Assembly (NCBI GenBank): GCA_037178675.1
Contig: JAYMGJ010000135.1
Location: forward strand, 54,393-118,392
Reading direction: 5' to 3'
DNA: 64,000 nt
From: Scleroderma bovista
Taxonomy: Eukaryota > Basidiomycota > Agaricomycetes > Boletales > Sclerodermataceae
The stretch's first letter is position 1; every line of letters begins with the position of its first letter. The notes under the pieces were generated by a model, which saw only the letters and a list, made by a program, of their open reading frames with translations, was not told the origin of the DNA and did not search any database. Shown here in pieces: positions 34,976-48,151 of the stretch. A program made the translations under genes and the position numbers.

Positions 34976-37673
34976 AGAACCCAGTGGTTAGTCCCGACGT
35001 AGAGCAGCGATATCCAAGTGCTTTAGCTCTTCAGCTGGCCGCTCCCTCTTAGTTTCATTCTGTCCATCCACCGTTATGAATCTTCATGTGGCAAGAAATA
35101 CTGACAGAACTTCTATCGCAGATTGAACCTCGAAGAATATCAAGGCCAATCAGGAATCGTACCAAATAGCACAGAAATGACTCGTTCCGCTGCGTTGTAA
35201 TAATGCCAGTTGTGACAGTATATCGCTGCAGATGACGGCGGGAGGTCATTTTTTGTGTGGTAGCTGTGCGAAAGCGATCAAGTATGCTCTTGTCGCACTG
35301 ATGTCATTTGGCACTTTAGTCTTGCCCAAACAAAGATTGACGCTTGCCCACGGCATTGTGATCTCTCAGAAATCAAGTACTTTGATTTCCACACCTACCG
35401 CATAACGTCAACAAACTCTGGAAATCGTGACACCACCGATGACTCGTTAACAACCCAAGCCTGCAGCCGATCGCCTCCTAATTTCACCATTCATCGGCAT
35501 CTTTCTACCACAGATAGAAACAAGCGACTTACACAAATACCATGACCGGCCGTGTAGTACTTCGCCATATTCGTTTCCACACGAGTTCCCTCGTGCCCGT
35601 GCAGTGCTGCAATCCAAACTCGATCGCATGTTTTCTATCGCCTTGTTTACAAGGTCACTGGACGTGGAAAATGTTAACACTTTTTAGGCATTCGCGAATA
35701 CCATGTTTTCCATCACCACTTGAAAACCGCAATATGTTTTTCTTTCAGCTGCAACTTATTCCCATGGATTCTCTTCTCTTTCAAACCCCCTTCACAGCGA
35801 ACGTTGTACCCACTTGTGTATTTTTCACACGCGTATTGCGTAAACAAGATGGGCCTGCCGTCTACGACGCCATTCTCTAGTTCATTCGACAGGACGATAC
35901 CTCCAGGAGTCTTGTCATGCCGAGATATTGGGCATAAAGGACAGTGTTGAAGCATCTTGTCCCACTGAACCGCCTTCCACAAAAACTTGCCCGAGACAAT
36001 TGCACCCTCACACCCAGCAGGCCGAGGGAGATCTATCTCATGCTCCCATTATGTTTTTATACCTTGTGATCCATTTTATTCCTTTAGCCACACTGCAGTC
36101 GCCTTCGTGGAAATTGTAGACACTTTTTTTCGACATCCGCGCAATTGCCTGTAACAAAGCTCCGCTGTGGAAAAAACCGTAGTTCGGAGACCGCGTTTCA
36201 ACCTAGCAGTGTACCAGCTTGGTACGAGCGCTCTATTAACAAGGCCACTATTGTGCTACTAATTGCGTTATGTGTCTATCTGTGTTACCAGCAATTCTCG
36301 CCCCCTCCCACCACGCAATCGTCCTTCGATCCATATCGTCCAAGCGTTCGTCTTCTTTGCGCAAGTACTCGCTCGGATGTCGCGCCAGGGCAACTGCACT
36401 CGCGACACTGTCGTCTTCTTTCCGTTCGTGTTCGCAATGCTGAACGTCCTGTAGAGTGGGGTGATAGGTTGGGCACCCACTGGCAAGGTTTGCAGTGCAG
36501 TGGCCTTCGTGCAGTAGCATCTGTACAAACACGTACGCAGGTGGGCATTACAGTTCAATCGCTTGGCAGGTAGTTATGTCCACTGTCTCCCTAGGCTCGA
36601 GCACAATGACTACTATATCCTCGAGCGCCATTGGCCATATCCAGGTCAGTGGACATGTTAAAAGTGATCGTGACTTCCATGCCAATGGTACTTAATCCCC
36701 ACCTCATCAGGTAGGCCCGCTCGTTCTCGTCGGCTTGTGTCCGCGTCCGCTTTTCAGTTTCGCCGCTACGGCAAACTTTTCCTGCAATGTCGGTGGCCGC
36801 CCATCTAACGGGGCATATAACCTAAGAGATCCCGCAGCTATTGGCGCGTGCCTTCATCGTCATGGTGTTCCACTGCATTCGCACGGCATGGCGAGCTTCA
36901 CCAACACAGATCCTTCCAAGGTGCGCGAGAAAAGTTTGTGGTGGGGTAGTTTGCGCCTGTGAGTACAAGCCCTCGAAGGATCGATAAGTGTTCTTCCTTG
37001 CAACTCCCGTTTCGTATATGTTTTAGAAGATCCTCCCATTCAGGATCCGTCGCGGCCTGCGTTTCGAGACAGATGTCGATGTCGAATTGTTCGTAGGTGC
37101 GACGCCAAGATCTCTTGATTGTTGTCCATGTTACATTGCCAGTACAACGGCGCGGGCACTTTGGAGGCCACTGGCGGGAATTGATGGAAATCTCCTACGA
37201 GTAATATTTACACCTCCGAATGGGTCTTAGGCGCTCAGGAAGCACTGGGATTGGAGTTTACGACAAAGCTTAAGTAACTACTACAGCAATGACTTCAACA
37301 CTTTTGCTCGGCTACGTTTTGCAAATCTAGGCTGGCAGTGGACATATGTGGCATTTACGCAACTGCAAAGCGAGTACCTGCCACTGCCGTTCGACAGTCG
37401 TCTTGACTTGCGCGAGCTCCTTGCCCCCCGAGCATCCAGGCGATCGCAGAAGATACCTTACAGCATGGGTTTACTCGAATCGCTTGCAATTTTGCAATTT
37501 CCTCGGGTAACTTTGCAGATGCGCACATCGTCTTCGGCTTCTTTTCGCTTGCGACAGCATAGAAATGCCAATCCCCTTCGCGATTCTCTTCCTTTCCCCC
37601 CCTTCACGATTTTCCATAGCAAGCCATCACCAATTGCCCTCGCTTTTATTAATAAGTAGAGGCATTTTGAGAA
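34976..37673. other. 2.7 kb without a recognised gene
   Basis: Several overlapping frames under 150 codons. The longest, plus 36145-36573, has a hydrophobic segment (ATIVLLIALCVYLCY) but no recognisable domain, and heavy overlap with open minus frames argues against coding. The last part is the presumed chitinase promoter. Confidence 0.4.
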
Positions 37674-39192
37674 ATGAAGCTCTCGAGGGGTCTGTCTGTG
37701 TTGTCACTACTGCCACTTGCATTGGCGGCCCCACCAAATTCCGCTTCTTTAGGCAACTCAGCATCAAGTGGTCACATCTCCATGGGTTGGTTTGCAGACT
37801 GGCATAACAATTTCACTGTTTCCAACATCAATTGGGGGGGATATAATGCCATGGCATTTTTCACGTCAGTTATCAGTCTGGTTCTGGTTCTACTTTCTCC
37901 TCATTACATTTTCATTCAGTGCTCAACCAGACAATAACTTAAATGTTTTCCTGGAAGGCACCAATGTCGAGAGCATGTTGAACCAATTTGTTTCCGCTGC
38001 TCATGCGAATGTCAGTCTCTGTTGACCTTCGTTCTCGTTATTTATTCTCAATCATCCTCCAGAATGTCAAAGCCCTTTTGACCATAGGTGGCTGGGCTGG
38101 TTCTACCTACTGGTCTTCATCCGTAGCTACAGTTCAGAACCGCACAACCTTTGCTAACAATGTCGCTCAATTTGCCCGTACACACAACCTCGATGGCATT
38201 GATTTCGAGTACGTTTGCTGCTATTTATTTTTGATTTTCGCGTTTAATAACCATACATATCAGTTGGGAGTTTCCCGGTGGAGGAGGTATGGTTTGTAAC
38301 ATAGTCAACTCCGACGACACTGCCAACTTTTTGGAGTTCATCACAGAGCTGCGTCAACTAGTTCCCGATCTCATTCTTTCCGCTGCTGTCGGCGTCCGGC
38401 TCTTCCTTGATGCCACTGGCCACCCAATATCGGATGCTTCTGGTTTCGCCAAGCAACTCGATTGGATCGAGGTGATGAATTATGACGTCTTTGGTCCTCT
38501 GTTCAGCACCACCACAGGTCCTAATGCCCCTCTGGACGACTCTTGTTCTCCCTACCCCAGTGGCTCTGCTATGTCTGCTGTTAGGGCCTGGACTAAAGCT
38601 GGGTTCTCTGCAAACCAGATTGTTCTCGGCGTTCCCGCATACGGTCACAGTTTCTCGGTGCCTCGTTCTACCGCAGTCTCCAGTGGCAACCAACTCGAGA
38701 TCTACACGTCTTTCAACAGGGACAACACTCCTCAGGGAGATGCCTGGGATTACGTTCCTTCTGGTTCCGTGGACACTTGTGGTCAGCCAGAAGGACCCAA
38801 CGGTATTTTCAACTTCTGGGCTATGGTTGGATATGGCTACTTGAACCCGGATGGAAGCGTCGCATCGGGCATGCTTAGCACCTTCGACCAGTGCTCTCAG
38901 ACTGTGAGCACCATTCCGCTCTGTTTCCCTGAAGTTGTTTTAACTGGTTTCTTCCATCCTAGCCATTCGTCTATGATACCAAAACGGAAATCTTGATCTC
39001 CTACGATGATCCTAAGTCATTCAGTGCGTCGCTTCAGTTGGTTCATTGTAGTACAATAATTCTGACGTTTTTCGGGCAGCTGCCAAAGGTCGATATATTT
39101 CCCAAGCCGGTCTTCGCGGGTTCGCGATGTTCGAAGTTGGTGGTGACTACAATGGTCTACTCCTTAACGCCATTAACAAGGCCATGTCATGA
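37674..39192 (+). CDS. Secreted GH18 chitinase
   Basis: Six exons join in phase (37674-37864, 37920-38010, 38063-38208, 38264-38903, 38963-39023, 39080-39192) for 413 residues. A signal peptide is evident (MKLSRGLSVLSLLPLALAAP). The TIM-barrel motifs of glycoside hydrolase 18 are present: KALLTIGGWAGS (the SxGG-like strand 3) and, created only by splicing at 38208/38264, DGIDFDWE, the DxxDxDxE catalytic motif whose last Glu is the acid catalyst. WIEVMNYD (strand 6) and GFAMFEVGGD (strand 8) follow. It hydrolyses chitin or related β-1,4-GlcNAc chains outside the cell, for wall remodelling or for attack on other fungi and insects. No chitin-binding module is seen. Confidence 0.92.
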
Positions 39193-40263
39193 TTGCTTAT
39201 CATTACATGCGATGATATACTGATCTGATCTACTTCCCTCCCTTACCTTCGCTGACATGACTATGATTCTAATATGTGCTTCTAATACCGAGACGGTTAT
39301 TTGCTTGTACTCCCCCCCCTCTTTAACTATATTGATATGGTTGGTCCTCGTTTCTTGTCTGAGTGTTTCAGGATCCGGTATTGTTTGCATCGATATGTTG
39401 TGCCATCCCATGGTATGTTTGGAATTCGTCTGAAATGAAAATCAACTACGAATATTCCAAGAGCTCCTTTCCTTCGATGATTGCGCTAAGTCTTGTGTTT
39501 CTGACCATAGTGGGGGGAACCACTTGCATTTAATAGCACCGTCATCTGTAGCGGCGTGCGGCTATACTACTTCGATACCAATATCACCAGTTGCTGCTGA
39601 GATTGACAGACTTAGTGCGGCAACGTTCGTCACGGGTATGGCTGACCCGCGCGGGTATGCGGGTATCACAATAGGTTATTTATCATGCTAGCTATCTACG
39701 GCGTAATGTCAGGTAAGTATGGCACATTCAGCATTCCCCCAACTAAGGTAGTCGAGGGACAGGGGCAAATTAAGCCCCTGAAGTAAAGGATAGCTCGAAT
39801 GCGAGTGGCTACGCTGAGGGGAAATTCCGACTGCCGTTCGCGTAGCTTGCGGGTGTTATCAAGCTGGATTGGGGGGTTTCGGGAGTAAGAGCTGGCTGAG
39901 GGATGTCTGAAGGATATAGGCTTTCACTGCAACCTTTGCCCTCAAAAGGGAATTTCTGAATCCCCCCAAACGGAGACTAGAAGTGTGGTGGTGGGGGTGG
40001 CACTGCAGCACAGCATGCGCTCTTCCTGGTAATCGTGGACACATGATCCAACGGCATTATTTGGCTACAAAACTAACCTGTGAGTAAATATTGGTCGATT
40101 CTGGTCTATCGATATGAAACTTGCTGTATGTATGTACTTCAAACAAAATTCGCCCCTTACACAACCGCGCGTCTTATGCAATGATTACTATGCTGCTCGT
40201 TGATACGGTTCGTTGTGGCGCCTCTTTCCATTTAGCAATCGCAATGTGTACACAGATTCAAAT
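39193..40263. other. Tail-to-tail intergenic region
   Basis: 3' flanks of the chitinase and RPN1. A palindrome ACCCGCGCGGGT at 39645-39656 followed by GCGGGTATC resembles the GC-rich subterminal repeats of some fungal DNA transposons, but I could not find element ends. No gene. Confidence 0.4.
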
Positions 40264-43200
40264 CTACATCTGCATGGTGTCCTCCCATCCGGGGTTTTTT
40301 CGGAGGATGACAAAACCTTCGAGAACATGTGCGTAGGGAATATACTCCTCTGTTGCCAACTCTGATCTTTCAGTCGTGCCGAACCGTACAGGTGTCTGAT
40401 GAGTCTGGAAACCGGAGATTGTCCGGGGCTTGCCTGCTTGGCCAACAATGTCCACGGCCTACAGATGGGCTAAACTTCGGTAAAATAATTTCAAGAGTCG
40501 TTCCAGCACATACCTGGCCAACGCGCACTGTGACTGGAAGAGACTCCAGATCCTCGTTCAGAGTGATGAGGAACCGCGGGTACATAGCTGTGACGAGGAA
40601 GTACAACATCCAATGATATTTGTCCAGCACAACTACCAGAGAATATGTTATAAAGGGCTTATTAGGATTCAATATCAGCAACTCACAGGCTTTAGCATCA
40701 GTAAATGCCATTATTGTTGCTAGCAAGCCAGCAATGGCAGGCCGGCTGAGAATGTTTCGGTCACTGAAGAAAGGGCTGATCCCTATTGTGCCCTTGCCCA
40801 TGTGTACCAGACCCTGAGCAACGCGCACTGCGAACAGACAATCGGGCTCCTTGTAGTAGTACACCGCTAACTGGCGGAGCATCTGCGCAAGCCGTGCATT
40901 GTTCGTCCCAGCGCCTACCAAACCCATCGCAAAGATGGCATTCAAGGCGACTTGTAGGTCACTGTCGTGGCTGTACTTCGATAACGTGTCGAGGACTGGG
41001 AGCTGTGGGTTTGAAGCACTAATAAGACCCAAAGCGAGAGGGACAGATTTGCGGATGACAGGATCGCCGTAGTGCATCTACAATGTAGTTGTCAGCGTCA
41101 CAACCACCATGTCCCACTGGAAACATACAAGGTGGTTAAATTGTCTCATTGACATCTCCGCTCCAATTTCCTCTCCCATAGCAATCATTGCAATTCCGAG
41201 GACGGCAAATGATTGGAATGTGTCGTCTCGTTTTTGCTCGTCCTCCTTGCGGTCTTCTTTCTTCTCCCCTTTGTCCTTGTCCTTCTCTTTCTCCTTCTGC
41301 GCTTCTTCCTTTTCCTTGACAGCCTCTAGGTGCTCGCCGCACAAGTGGAGGAGCCGCTGTACCCGTAGCACATTGCCCGTGGCAACGAAAGAGCAAACCT
41401 CCACAAGGATCTGTGCTTGATTAGAAATGGGATGTTGGATGGCTTTCAGTGTCTCGAGTGTGGCATCGGACGCATCCTGACGGCCTGGGTCAAAATCCAT
41501 CTCAGCATCCAATCCACCGCCAGATCAAAAGGAAGAAGGCCATACCAACAAACAAAAGTGCAAGACCCAGCGCCAAAAAGCGGCCCCACTTCTCAGAAAG
41601 TGATCGCTCGTCCCTCTCCATGAGAGTCTGCAAAATGGTACTAATGATATCACCGTTCCCACTGCCTACGAAAACGAACCCAAGTGCAAGAGCGCTCAGT
41701 GAAGCAACCTCCATCGACGTGTTTTCGTCGGCAACCAATGGTAGCAATAAATTGAGCAAGTCCTCCCGATGCGAGCCGGCATACGCAAGGCCTAAGCCAA
41801 TGATCGAAGCAGTTTTTAGGGAAGGAGTAGGGTTTGAAACATGTTCGCCCAGAAGAGCAAGGGCAGCATCTGCCTCTGTGCGAACACCAGTGTTGAGTAA
41901 GCCCGTGGCAAGAAGGGCACCAGCTTTGATGTGTTCTTCGGAAGAATATGTGTACTTGTCAACATGACTGAGACCAACATCCGTGTCCCAGAGTAGACTG
42001 AGGCCAAGACTGGCAACAGCACTCATCATCCCTAGAAAATCAGCGTGTAGCGACTTGGGGAAGTTTGAAGGAGCGACCAACTAACCATGATCCTTGTTCT
42101 TGTAAACCCAACTGTTCCCTTCATCGGCTTCTACCATAAGTTTGTCATTACCGAAGCCGGCATTTACGAATGCATTGACAAAGGTTCCAGCCAAGTTACC
42201 GCGCGCTGAGTCAACATTCGCGGACAACCCTCCTCCTGTGTTTGAACGTGTATTACGATCGCACTCCAAGCACCAGGTAATAGTGAAAACATACGGGTAT
42301 TCTCAAGGTGGCTCTTATACACGTCTTCCAAGCTCTTGGGTTCTGCTACTCCCAGCTCTTTTCCAAACTCTTTGAAGAATTTGCTGAGATGGGTGTTGCT
42401 CAGGCATTCCATGATATCCTCGGGAAGTTCCACTTCCGCATCGGCGTCTTCAGATGCTGGAGGACGCAACCACTCAACTGGAATCTGCGCTCGCGCCAGG
42501 AGGAAGGCGAGTTGACGTCTCATAACACTGCCAGTCTGTCAGAAAGTAGACAGACAGCACCAGAAACAGTACTGACGGATTGCCAGACGCGTTGAAATCC
42601 TCTCGGATAAGCTCTGCGTCGTTCAAACGGATAGCAATACTCAACGCTTCAGGGAATTTGGAGAATCGGAGATAAACTTTGTGTATCGATCGCAAAAATG
42701 TAACATCATCTGGGGGCGGAAGAAGGTTTATGCAACTGTAAATGACGCATGAGAAAGAGAGAGGTAGTTTCTGCTCTGGAAATACGCACCGGTCCATGTA
42801 GGTGCAAACACGACCGAACGTGTTTACATCAACAAGGTCAGCTATATGATAAACGATCTCCAGCTCAACAAGAAGATCGACAGCATCGGGCTCAGCATTG
42901 TGTCCAAGGAAGAATTTGGCGCATTCAAGGCCCAGTGCACGCAGATCTTCGATAGTACCTGGCACGGTCACCGGCGCCACTTTAGACTGCTCGGAAGTTG
43001 GGATCTCATCTCCTTCTTGCCGTATGGTATACTCTTCCCCGAGCTCTGCAGCTAGATGTCGCACATACTCGTGACCCCATGATCCTGGTGCAGGAATGGT
43101 GGACGAGGGTGGAAGAAGTGAAGCGGAAAGAAGACGATACCGAAGGGTACCTCGAGGTTGGGTGTCAGAGTAAGTCATCGCGAGTACTGAGAGAATATCT

Positions 43201-43721
43201 GCAAAGAGACTCTAATACAATATCAGGAAGACCCGAAATGGTGTTATATATGCAGACCTTGTTTTCAGATTGCGGCCAGGTCTCGAATAACTTCTGAAGT
43301 TCTGGATAATGAGGATGAAGGAACTTCAATGGTTTCGGAACAGAAGTCATCGATGAAGTCGATGTCCTGATCAATGTCCGAAGGGTTTCAAGTGCAGGAC
43401 GATAGAGATCGGTGTTTGTTTCCTGTGGGGACGCTTCAACCAACTTTAACACACACACACAGCCAAGACACTTGTACCTTTAACCGTTCGACGAGCATTT
43501 CTAGCTCGGATTTAAGCTGCGCATCCTCTTCCGACTATATTCCATCGCTCGGAATGAGAAACCCATGACGCGTACGTGCGACTCACCAGTTCTTCTTCTT
43601 CGTCCTTCTTGTCGCCATTCAGTTTGGACGGACCCGCCTTATCCTTCTCATCCTCCTCTTTCTTTTTGTTCTCTGGGTCCTCCGAGGGGACCTTTATTTC
43701 AGCAACTTGACGTTCTGGCAT
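40264..43721 (-). CDS. RPN1: 26S proteasome regulatory subunit RPN1 (PSMD2)
   Basis: Largest non-ATPase subunit of the 19S base; it docks ubiquitin receptors (Rpn10/Dsk2/Rad23) and Ubp6. The start [15 protein letters not shown] at 43721 leads to a Lys/Glu/Asp-rich N-terminus, then helical PC repeats: [49 protein letters not shown], and, in the last big exon, [18 protein letters not shown] and [16 protein letters not shown]. An acidic/basic insert ([19 protein letters not shown]) lies near 41250-41330. The C-terminus is [33 protein letters not shown]...EDTMQM at 40264, typical of the family. At least ten short introns. About 960 residues. Confidence 0.95.
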
Positions 43722-44005
43722 ACCGATGATTGAAGAGAGGACGCGCGTCGAGACCAAAAGAGGTTGTTTGGCAAAAGCCTCTATTCCAAACAAACCAAGT
43801 TACTCCAGACTCACAGGGAGCAATTTGACGCCCCAGATGGCCGGAAGACGTTTTCACTGCTGATAGATGCTAACATCACCTATACCCTGCCTTTGTATTC
43901 AACGAAAGGATCTCTAATCGAAATACTGCTCTTTGGCCTAATATCGCTTAGATAATCGGACACTGACAACTTTGAAACTGGCATGGAAACCCAAAGCTAT
44001 CTCTC
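43722..44005. promoter_or_regulatory. Divergent RPN1/URA5 promoter
   Basis: 284 bp separates the two start codons. I did not find a clear proteasome-associated control element (GGTGGCAAA) in it. Confidence 0.45.
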
Positions 44006-44749
44006 ATGTCGTCATCTGTGACCGATACGCTGCGAAAGTTCCAGAGCGAGCTGCTTGAACAGGCTGAGGGGGTAGGCGCGCTCAAATTCGGAGCGTTCAC
44101 CCTCAAATCTGGCCGGTAAGCTCTTGCCCTGACAACACCCTCGCGCTGATCGCCACCCAGTATATCACCCTACTTTTTTAATGCCGGTCTCATGAGTACG
44201 GGGAAGATCCTCAATACCATCGCGAACGCCTACGCCGCCGCTATCGTTGCTGCCTTAGACTCTTCCGAGAACCCGCTCCCTTCATTCGATGTCATTTTTG
44301 GACCAGCGTACAAGGGTATCTCGCTTGCTGCGTGCACAGCCCTCGTCTTGAGCGCAAAGTACGATAGATCGTACGGCTTTGCTTACGATAGGAAAGAGGC
44401 CAAGGATCACGGTGAGGGTGGGAAGCTCGTCGGTGTTTCGGTGAATGGGAAGAAAGTACTCATCCTGGACGACGTGATGACGGCCGGGACAGCAGTACGT
44501 CTAGCGATCGAGTCTATCCAGGGCGCAGGAGGCGATGTGGTGGGCGTCGTACAACTACTCGACAGAGAGGAAGTTGGCAAAGATGGGGAGAGCACCGTTG
44601 ACGAGATCGAGAGTCTCGTGGGTGGCAAAGGGCGTGTGCAATCTGTACTCAAGATGAGAGACCTTATGCGCTGGTTAGCAGACAATGGCCAAAAGGAACG
44701 CCTGGAGGCTATGGAAGAATACCGGAACCAATACGGCAGGAAAGAATAA
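44006..44749 (+). CDS. URA5: Orotate phosphoribosyltransferase
   Basis: Converts orotate and PRPP to OMP in pyrimidine synthesis, cytosolic. Exons 44006-44115 and 44161-44749 (45 nt intron) give 232 residues, normal for fungal OPRTases. Visible motifs: SGRISPYFFNAGL near the N-terminus (orotate binding), FGPAYKGISLA, and the PRPP-binding loop VLILDDVMTAGTAVR. The catalytic flexible loop includes FAYDRKEAKDHGEGG with conserved Lys, Asp and His. The gene is intact. Confidence 0.96.
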
Positions 44750-44974
44750 AAGTGTTAAAACCAAGAGCTGAAACGCTGTAGTACTTGTAGGGTCCACGCA
44801 GTTCGCAAAGGGGCTAATTATAGATGTGGTGGATGTTCCATGTCATATACTTGTAGAGTGATGGAAGAAGTAACATTTGCAAGCAATCAGAAGGGTCGGT
44901 GAGCAGTCGCTATTGCAGCTGATTGAGTTTCCATAGCTAAAGTACAGTGCGAAGGCGAACTCTGCTACCGATGT
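44750..44974. other. URA5/Derlin 3' intergenic region
   Basis: Convergent 3' ends, 225 bp. Nothing recognised. Confidence 0.4.
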
Positions 44975-45958
44975 TTATGACTCTCCTAGTCTGTGGCCAG
45001 CTCCCCAGCGATGTCCTGTGTCTCGGGCGCTCGAATCTTGCTGCCTGGGAGGAACTACATGGTATCCGGCCCTATGAAATACTCTGGCGCCACCACGTTC
45101 ACGAAACAAATCTCTCAGCCAACGAGGCGCACGGGCATAGCCGGCTAATGGCCCTCGCTCGCCTGCACCAGTCCCGGCACCCCATACGAGCCACCACCAG
45201 AGATGGCCGACAATCATCCCACTCACAGATTGGGCGGCGGAGTCCATGCCATTCGTCAGGAGGTCCATGCTGAGCATTGCGTATGGAAAATACACGACGG
45301 GAAGAGTTATAAGTCCCATAACAGAAGTTTGTGTGCCAGGTGGGGCCAGAGCGCATGTGAGGTAAGTGAGAGCGTGGAATAAGGGCCTATGGTGATCCCA
45401 TGAGTGGAGAGGGCGGTTTGCAAGCTAGAAAACATATGTCAACGTCGAAGAAGACTACGGATGTTGTGCACCACTTACAATGATCGTTATGCAAGCGATG
45501 AAGAGTTGCCACGCGAAGTCCGACGATCGACCTTCGTAATACATGGTTTCAAGGTTGTTGGAGTTCCGACTGATTATATGTATTGTGAGAAGTGCATAAC
45601 TGAGAAAGCGTAGACACACTCACTAAAGCATAGCAAGCTCGAAGACGTAGTCAAGCCTCATACCTATGTGGATGCCGTTGAACATCGACAACTCCAAGCA
45701 GAACGGTGCTGGACTTACTCCCAAGAAAGAAAGACGTGTACAATCTCCATAACTAAGAAAGAAATGAGCGGTTGACCTCCCGCACCACGAACATATACCA
45801 TTCACCTGCCATCTTTTTGTGACGAGCTGGTTGATGTATATGAGGCTGTAAGGCGAGACTATGTTCAGAGCGGCCGAGAGAGTGACACCGACAGAGGAGA
45901 CGACAAGGAAACGTGTTACTGGTGGTATTTTCTGTATCTCAGCCAAGATGTCGGCCAT
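44975..45958 (-). CDS. DER1: Derlin family protein (ERAD)
   Basis: Rhomboid-like, catalytically inactive multi-pass ER membrane protein that helps move misfolded proteins to the cytosol for proteasomal degradation. The start MADILAEIQKIPPVTRF at 45958 is typical of Derlins. It is followed by a first membrane helix (LVVSSVGVTLSAAL), TKRWQ before the first intron, WRLYTSFFLG in the next exon, WQLFIACITII, and a last exon with LPVVYFPYAMLSMDLL, GMIVGHLWWWLVWG (the GxxxG/WWW-rich helix) and a C-terminus with RAPRWLRDLF. Five or so exons; internal joins between 45800 and 45320 were read by eye only. Its job connects functionally with RPN1, but nothing suggests co-regulation. Confidence 0.85.
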
Positions 45959-48151
45959 CGTGATAGTTGAAGTTGGCACGGCCTCGCCTTCTCCAAGGAA
46001 GATGAAATCCGTAGTGTTCCCTTGCTTGCAGAGCAAGGGTTCTGGGAGTTCGTTAAATCGTGAGAACCTGCCGGTTTGGAAAATGTTCCCTTTTCTGGAC
46101 GAGCGTGAGAAATAGAAAGTTTGCCTCTTTTTGGAGAGGTTGTCTTGAGCCTGGCCCTCGCTATTTGCTTTCACCTTCTTCCATTCTTTCTTGCATCTCT
46201 CCATCATACTCTCTTGTCCTCGCCATCTTCTTCCCTTAATTTTTGCTACCTCCCTCTTATAGAAAGGTGGTGGTCTGCACAGGGAAGGTCTAGCCTAAGG
46301 AAGGGAAAAGGAGGAGACCTGTAGGTAACCTCAGTATGCTGGCAAGCTACTGTATATTAGTATATACCTGTAGGTAACTACAAGGTATCAGTAAGTATGT
46401 GTGGTGGTTAGTAGATGGTACTCACCCTCAGTATGCTGGCAAGCTACTGAGGGAACTATAGTAATAGTAACTCTACTGTATCTGCGCTTTATGCTTATGT
46501 AAGTATATAAACAAACCATAACAGTCTGTTTATCTCCAACACCTCTTTCACTTCTTCTCCATTGCTCTTTCATTTCCATGTTGAGCTCTTTTACATAATT
46601 GATCATCTTCTGCAAGTAGTTGTGAGCTATGTGGTGATTGGAATATTTTGGCATTGATATCCCTCAGCAGTTGTATGGTTGATTTACCTTAACTCCACAA
46701 GAGTGTGACATAGAGGTTGGACAGGCTAAGGCCCCTGTAGGTGATTTTTCTATATCCACTACAATGTACAGGATTGTTTGACATTTCGACTGATAGTCTG
46801 TGAATGTGTATGCCACCATAACAGGAAATTGACCATTCACCATGGTTGTTTACCATTGTTGTTGACAACTCACACTTGCATGGACTTTGTAGTGAGTTCA
46901 ACAGGTATGATGGCTTCATCTAGACTTCTAATGGCATGGCCCATGTGTGCTCTAACTTCACCAAAAGGTATGGTATGTTCTTCAACATAATTTCTCATTT
47001 TTCCTCTGAGAAACTTTCCTCAGAGTGCAGTATTATGTCCATGATAGTTCTGGCATTCTGTGTGTGCTGTTTGTAATATCTAGGTCTGTCTTCATGCAAG
47101 TATGTCAGTTTATCTGGAAAAATTTGTAGAGGGACACTGTAAATTCCTGGGATGGGGTCTCAGTGCTGGAACCCAGTGATTGGATGGCAGTGCTTTAGCA
47201 GACGTCAGGAGTGGGATTATGCGAGGCGCCGCTGTAGAGACAGTCCTGTCTCTAGGTGTGTAGATTGGTAGTACTGATACTGGACTCTTACCTTAGCTAT
47301 GTAGGCTTGTACTTAGCTTACTAAGCAATCTCCCTCTTTCCTCTGTATATGTTTGATCTCAGTCCTGGAGTGACTGAACACCTCTACTCTCCCTACTTCC
47401 TCTAGTCTCCCCAGTCCCTGGGAGGTCTGCCAGACCTCCAGAAGCCCCTGGGTCGAGCGTGCCTCACCTGAGGCAGCAGCAACACCCAACCCCCCCCTAC
47501 ACCGCAACATCAAATGAAATTGTTGAAATTCCTACTCAGTCACTACCATTCTTTAGGACTTGTGTTAGTTTCCTTATTTGTGCGTCGAGCATCCTTATGT
47601 AAGCACAGAGTATTTTCATCCACTTGAGGATTCCTTTCACCTCAGTGTTCCAAATGAGACACTGAGGTAAGACATCTAGTCACCACTTTCTTTTACTTAG
47701 TACTAACCTACTTACTAGTTTGCCTCTGAGCTAGGTTAGTTATCATACAGTTAGTGTTCCAAATGAGACACTGAGTTTGCCTCTGAGCTAGTTCCCTGTG
47801 CATGAGCCATCTAACAAAAGAAATGTTCTGCTGGAGTGACAGCACTGTGTACCTCATGGGCGGGCATACACTGATGGCATGAGCCATCAATGAGCATTGC
47901 GCCTTACAGCAGTGTACAACGCATGCTCTTTGATGTGGCTTATGAGCTGTGTAGCCATTGGATTTCATGCATACAAACAGCGTAATAACTGTCTGTTGTA
48001 CAGCAATGACTACAACAACATACTAGCAAGTCACTTCTTTGAAGTTCTAGGTGACAGGTAGGTATGCCAGTACTACTGAGTGCAGAATTTTTTGTCATTC
48101 CAAGTGACGAAATGCCATCATCTGGGTGTTCTCAGCACTCACCATCGTCCC
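45959..48151. other. Derlin promoter, then gene-free repeat-like sequence
   Basis: Short repeats but no gene: CCTCAGTATGCTGGCAAGCTACTG occurs at 46329-46352 and 46426-46449, CCTGTAGGTAAC near 46317 and 46367, AGTGTTCCAAATGAGACACTGAG at 47644-47666 and 47753-47775, and AGTTTGCCTCTGAGCTAG at 47717 and 47774. Composition becomes AT-richer. It is probably decayed mobile DNA into which the copia element inserted. A minus frame at 46207-45959 is only an upstream extension of the Derlin start. Confidence 0.45.

Noticed and set aside
36145..36573. 142-codon plus frame with one hydrophobic segment
   Set aside because: Heavily overlapped by open minus frames, no family recognised; random GC-rich open frame is as likely.
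43435..43465. CA/GT microsatellite as a regulatory repeat
   Set aside because: Lies within an RPN1 intron and is a simple repeat with no other signal.
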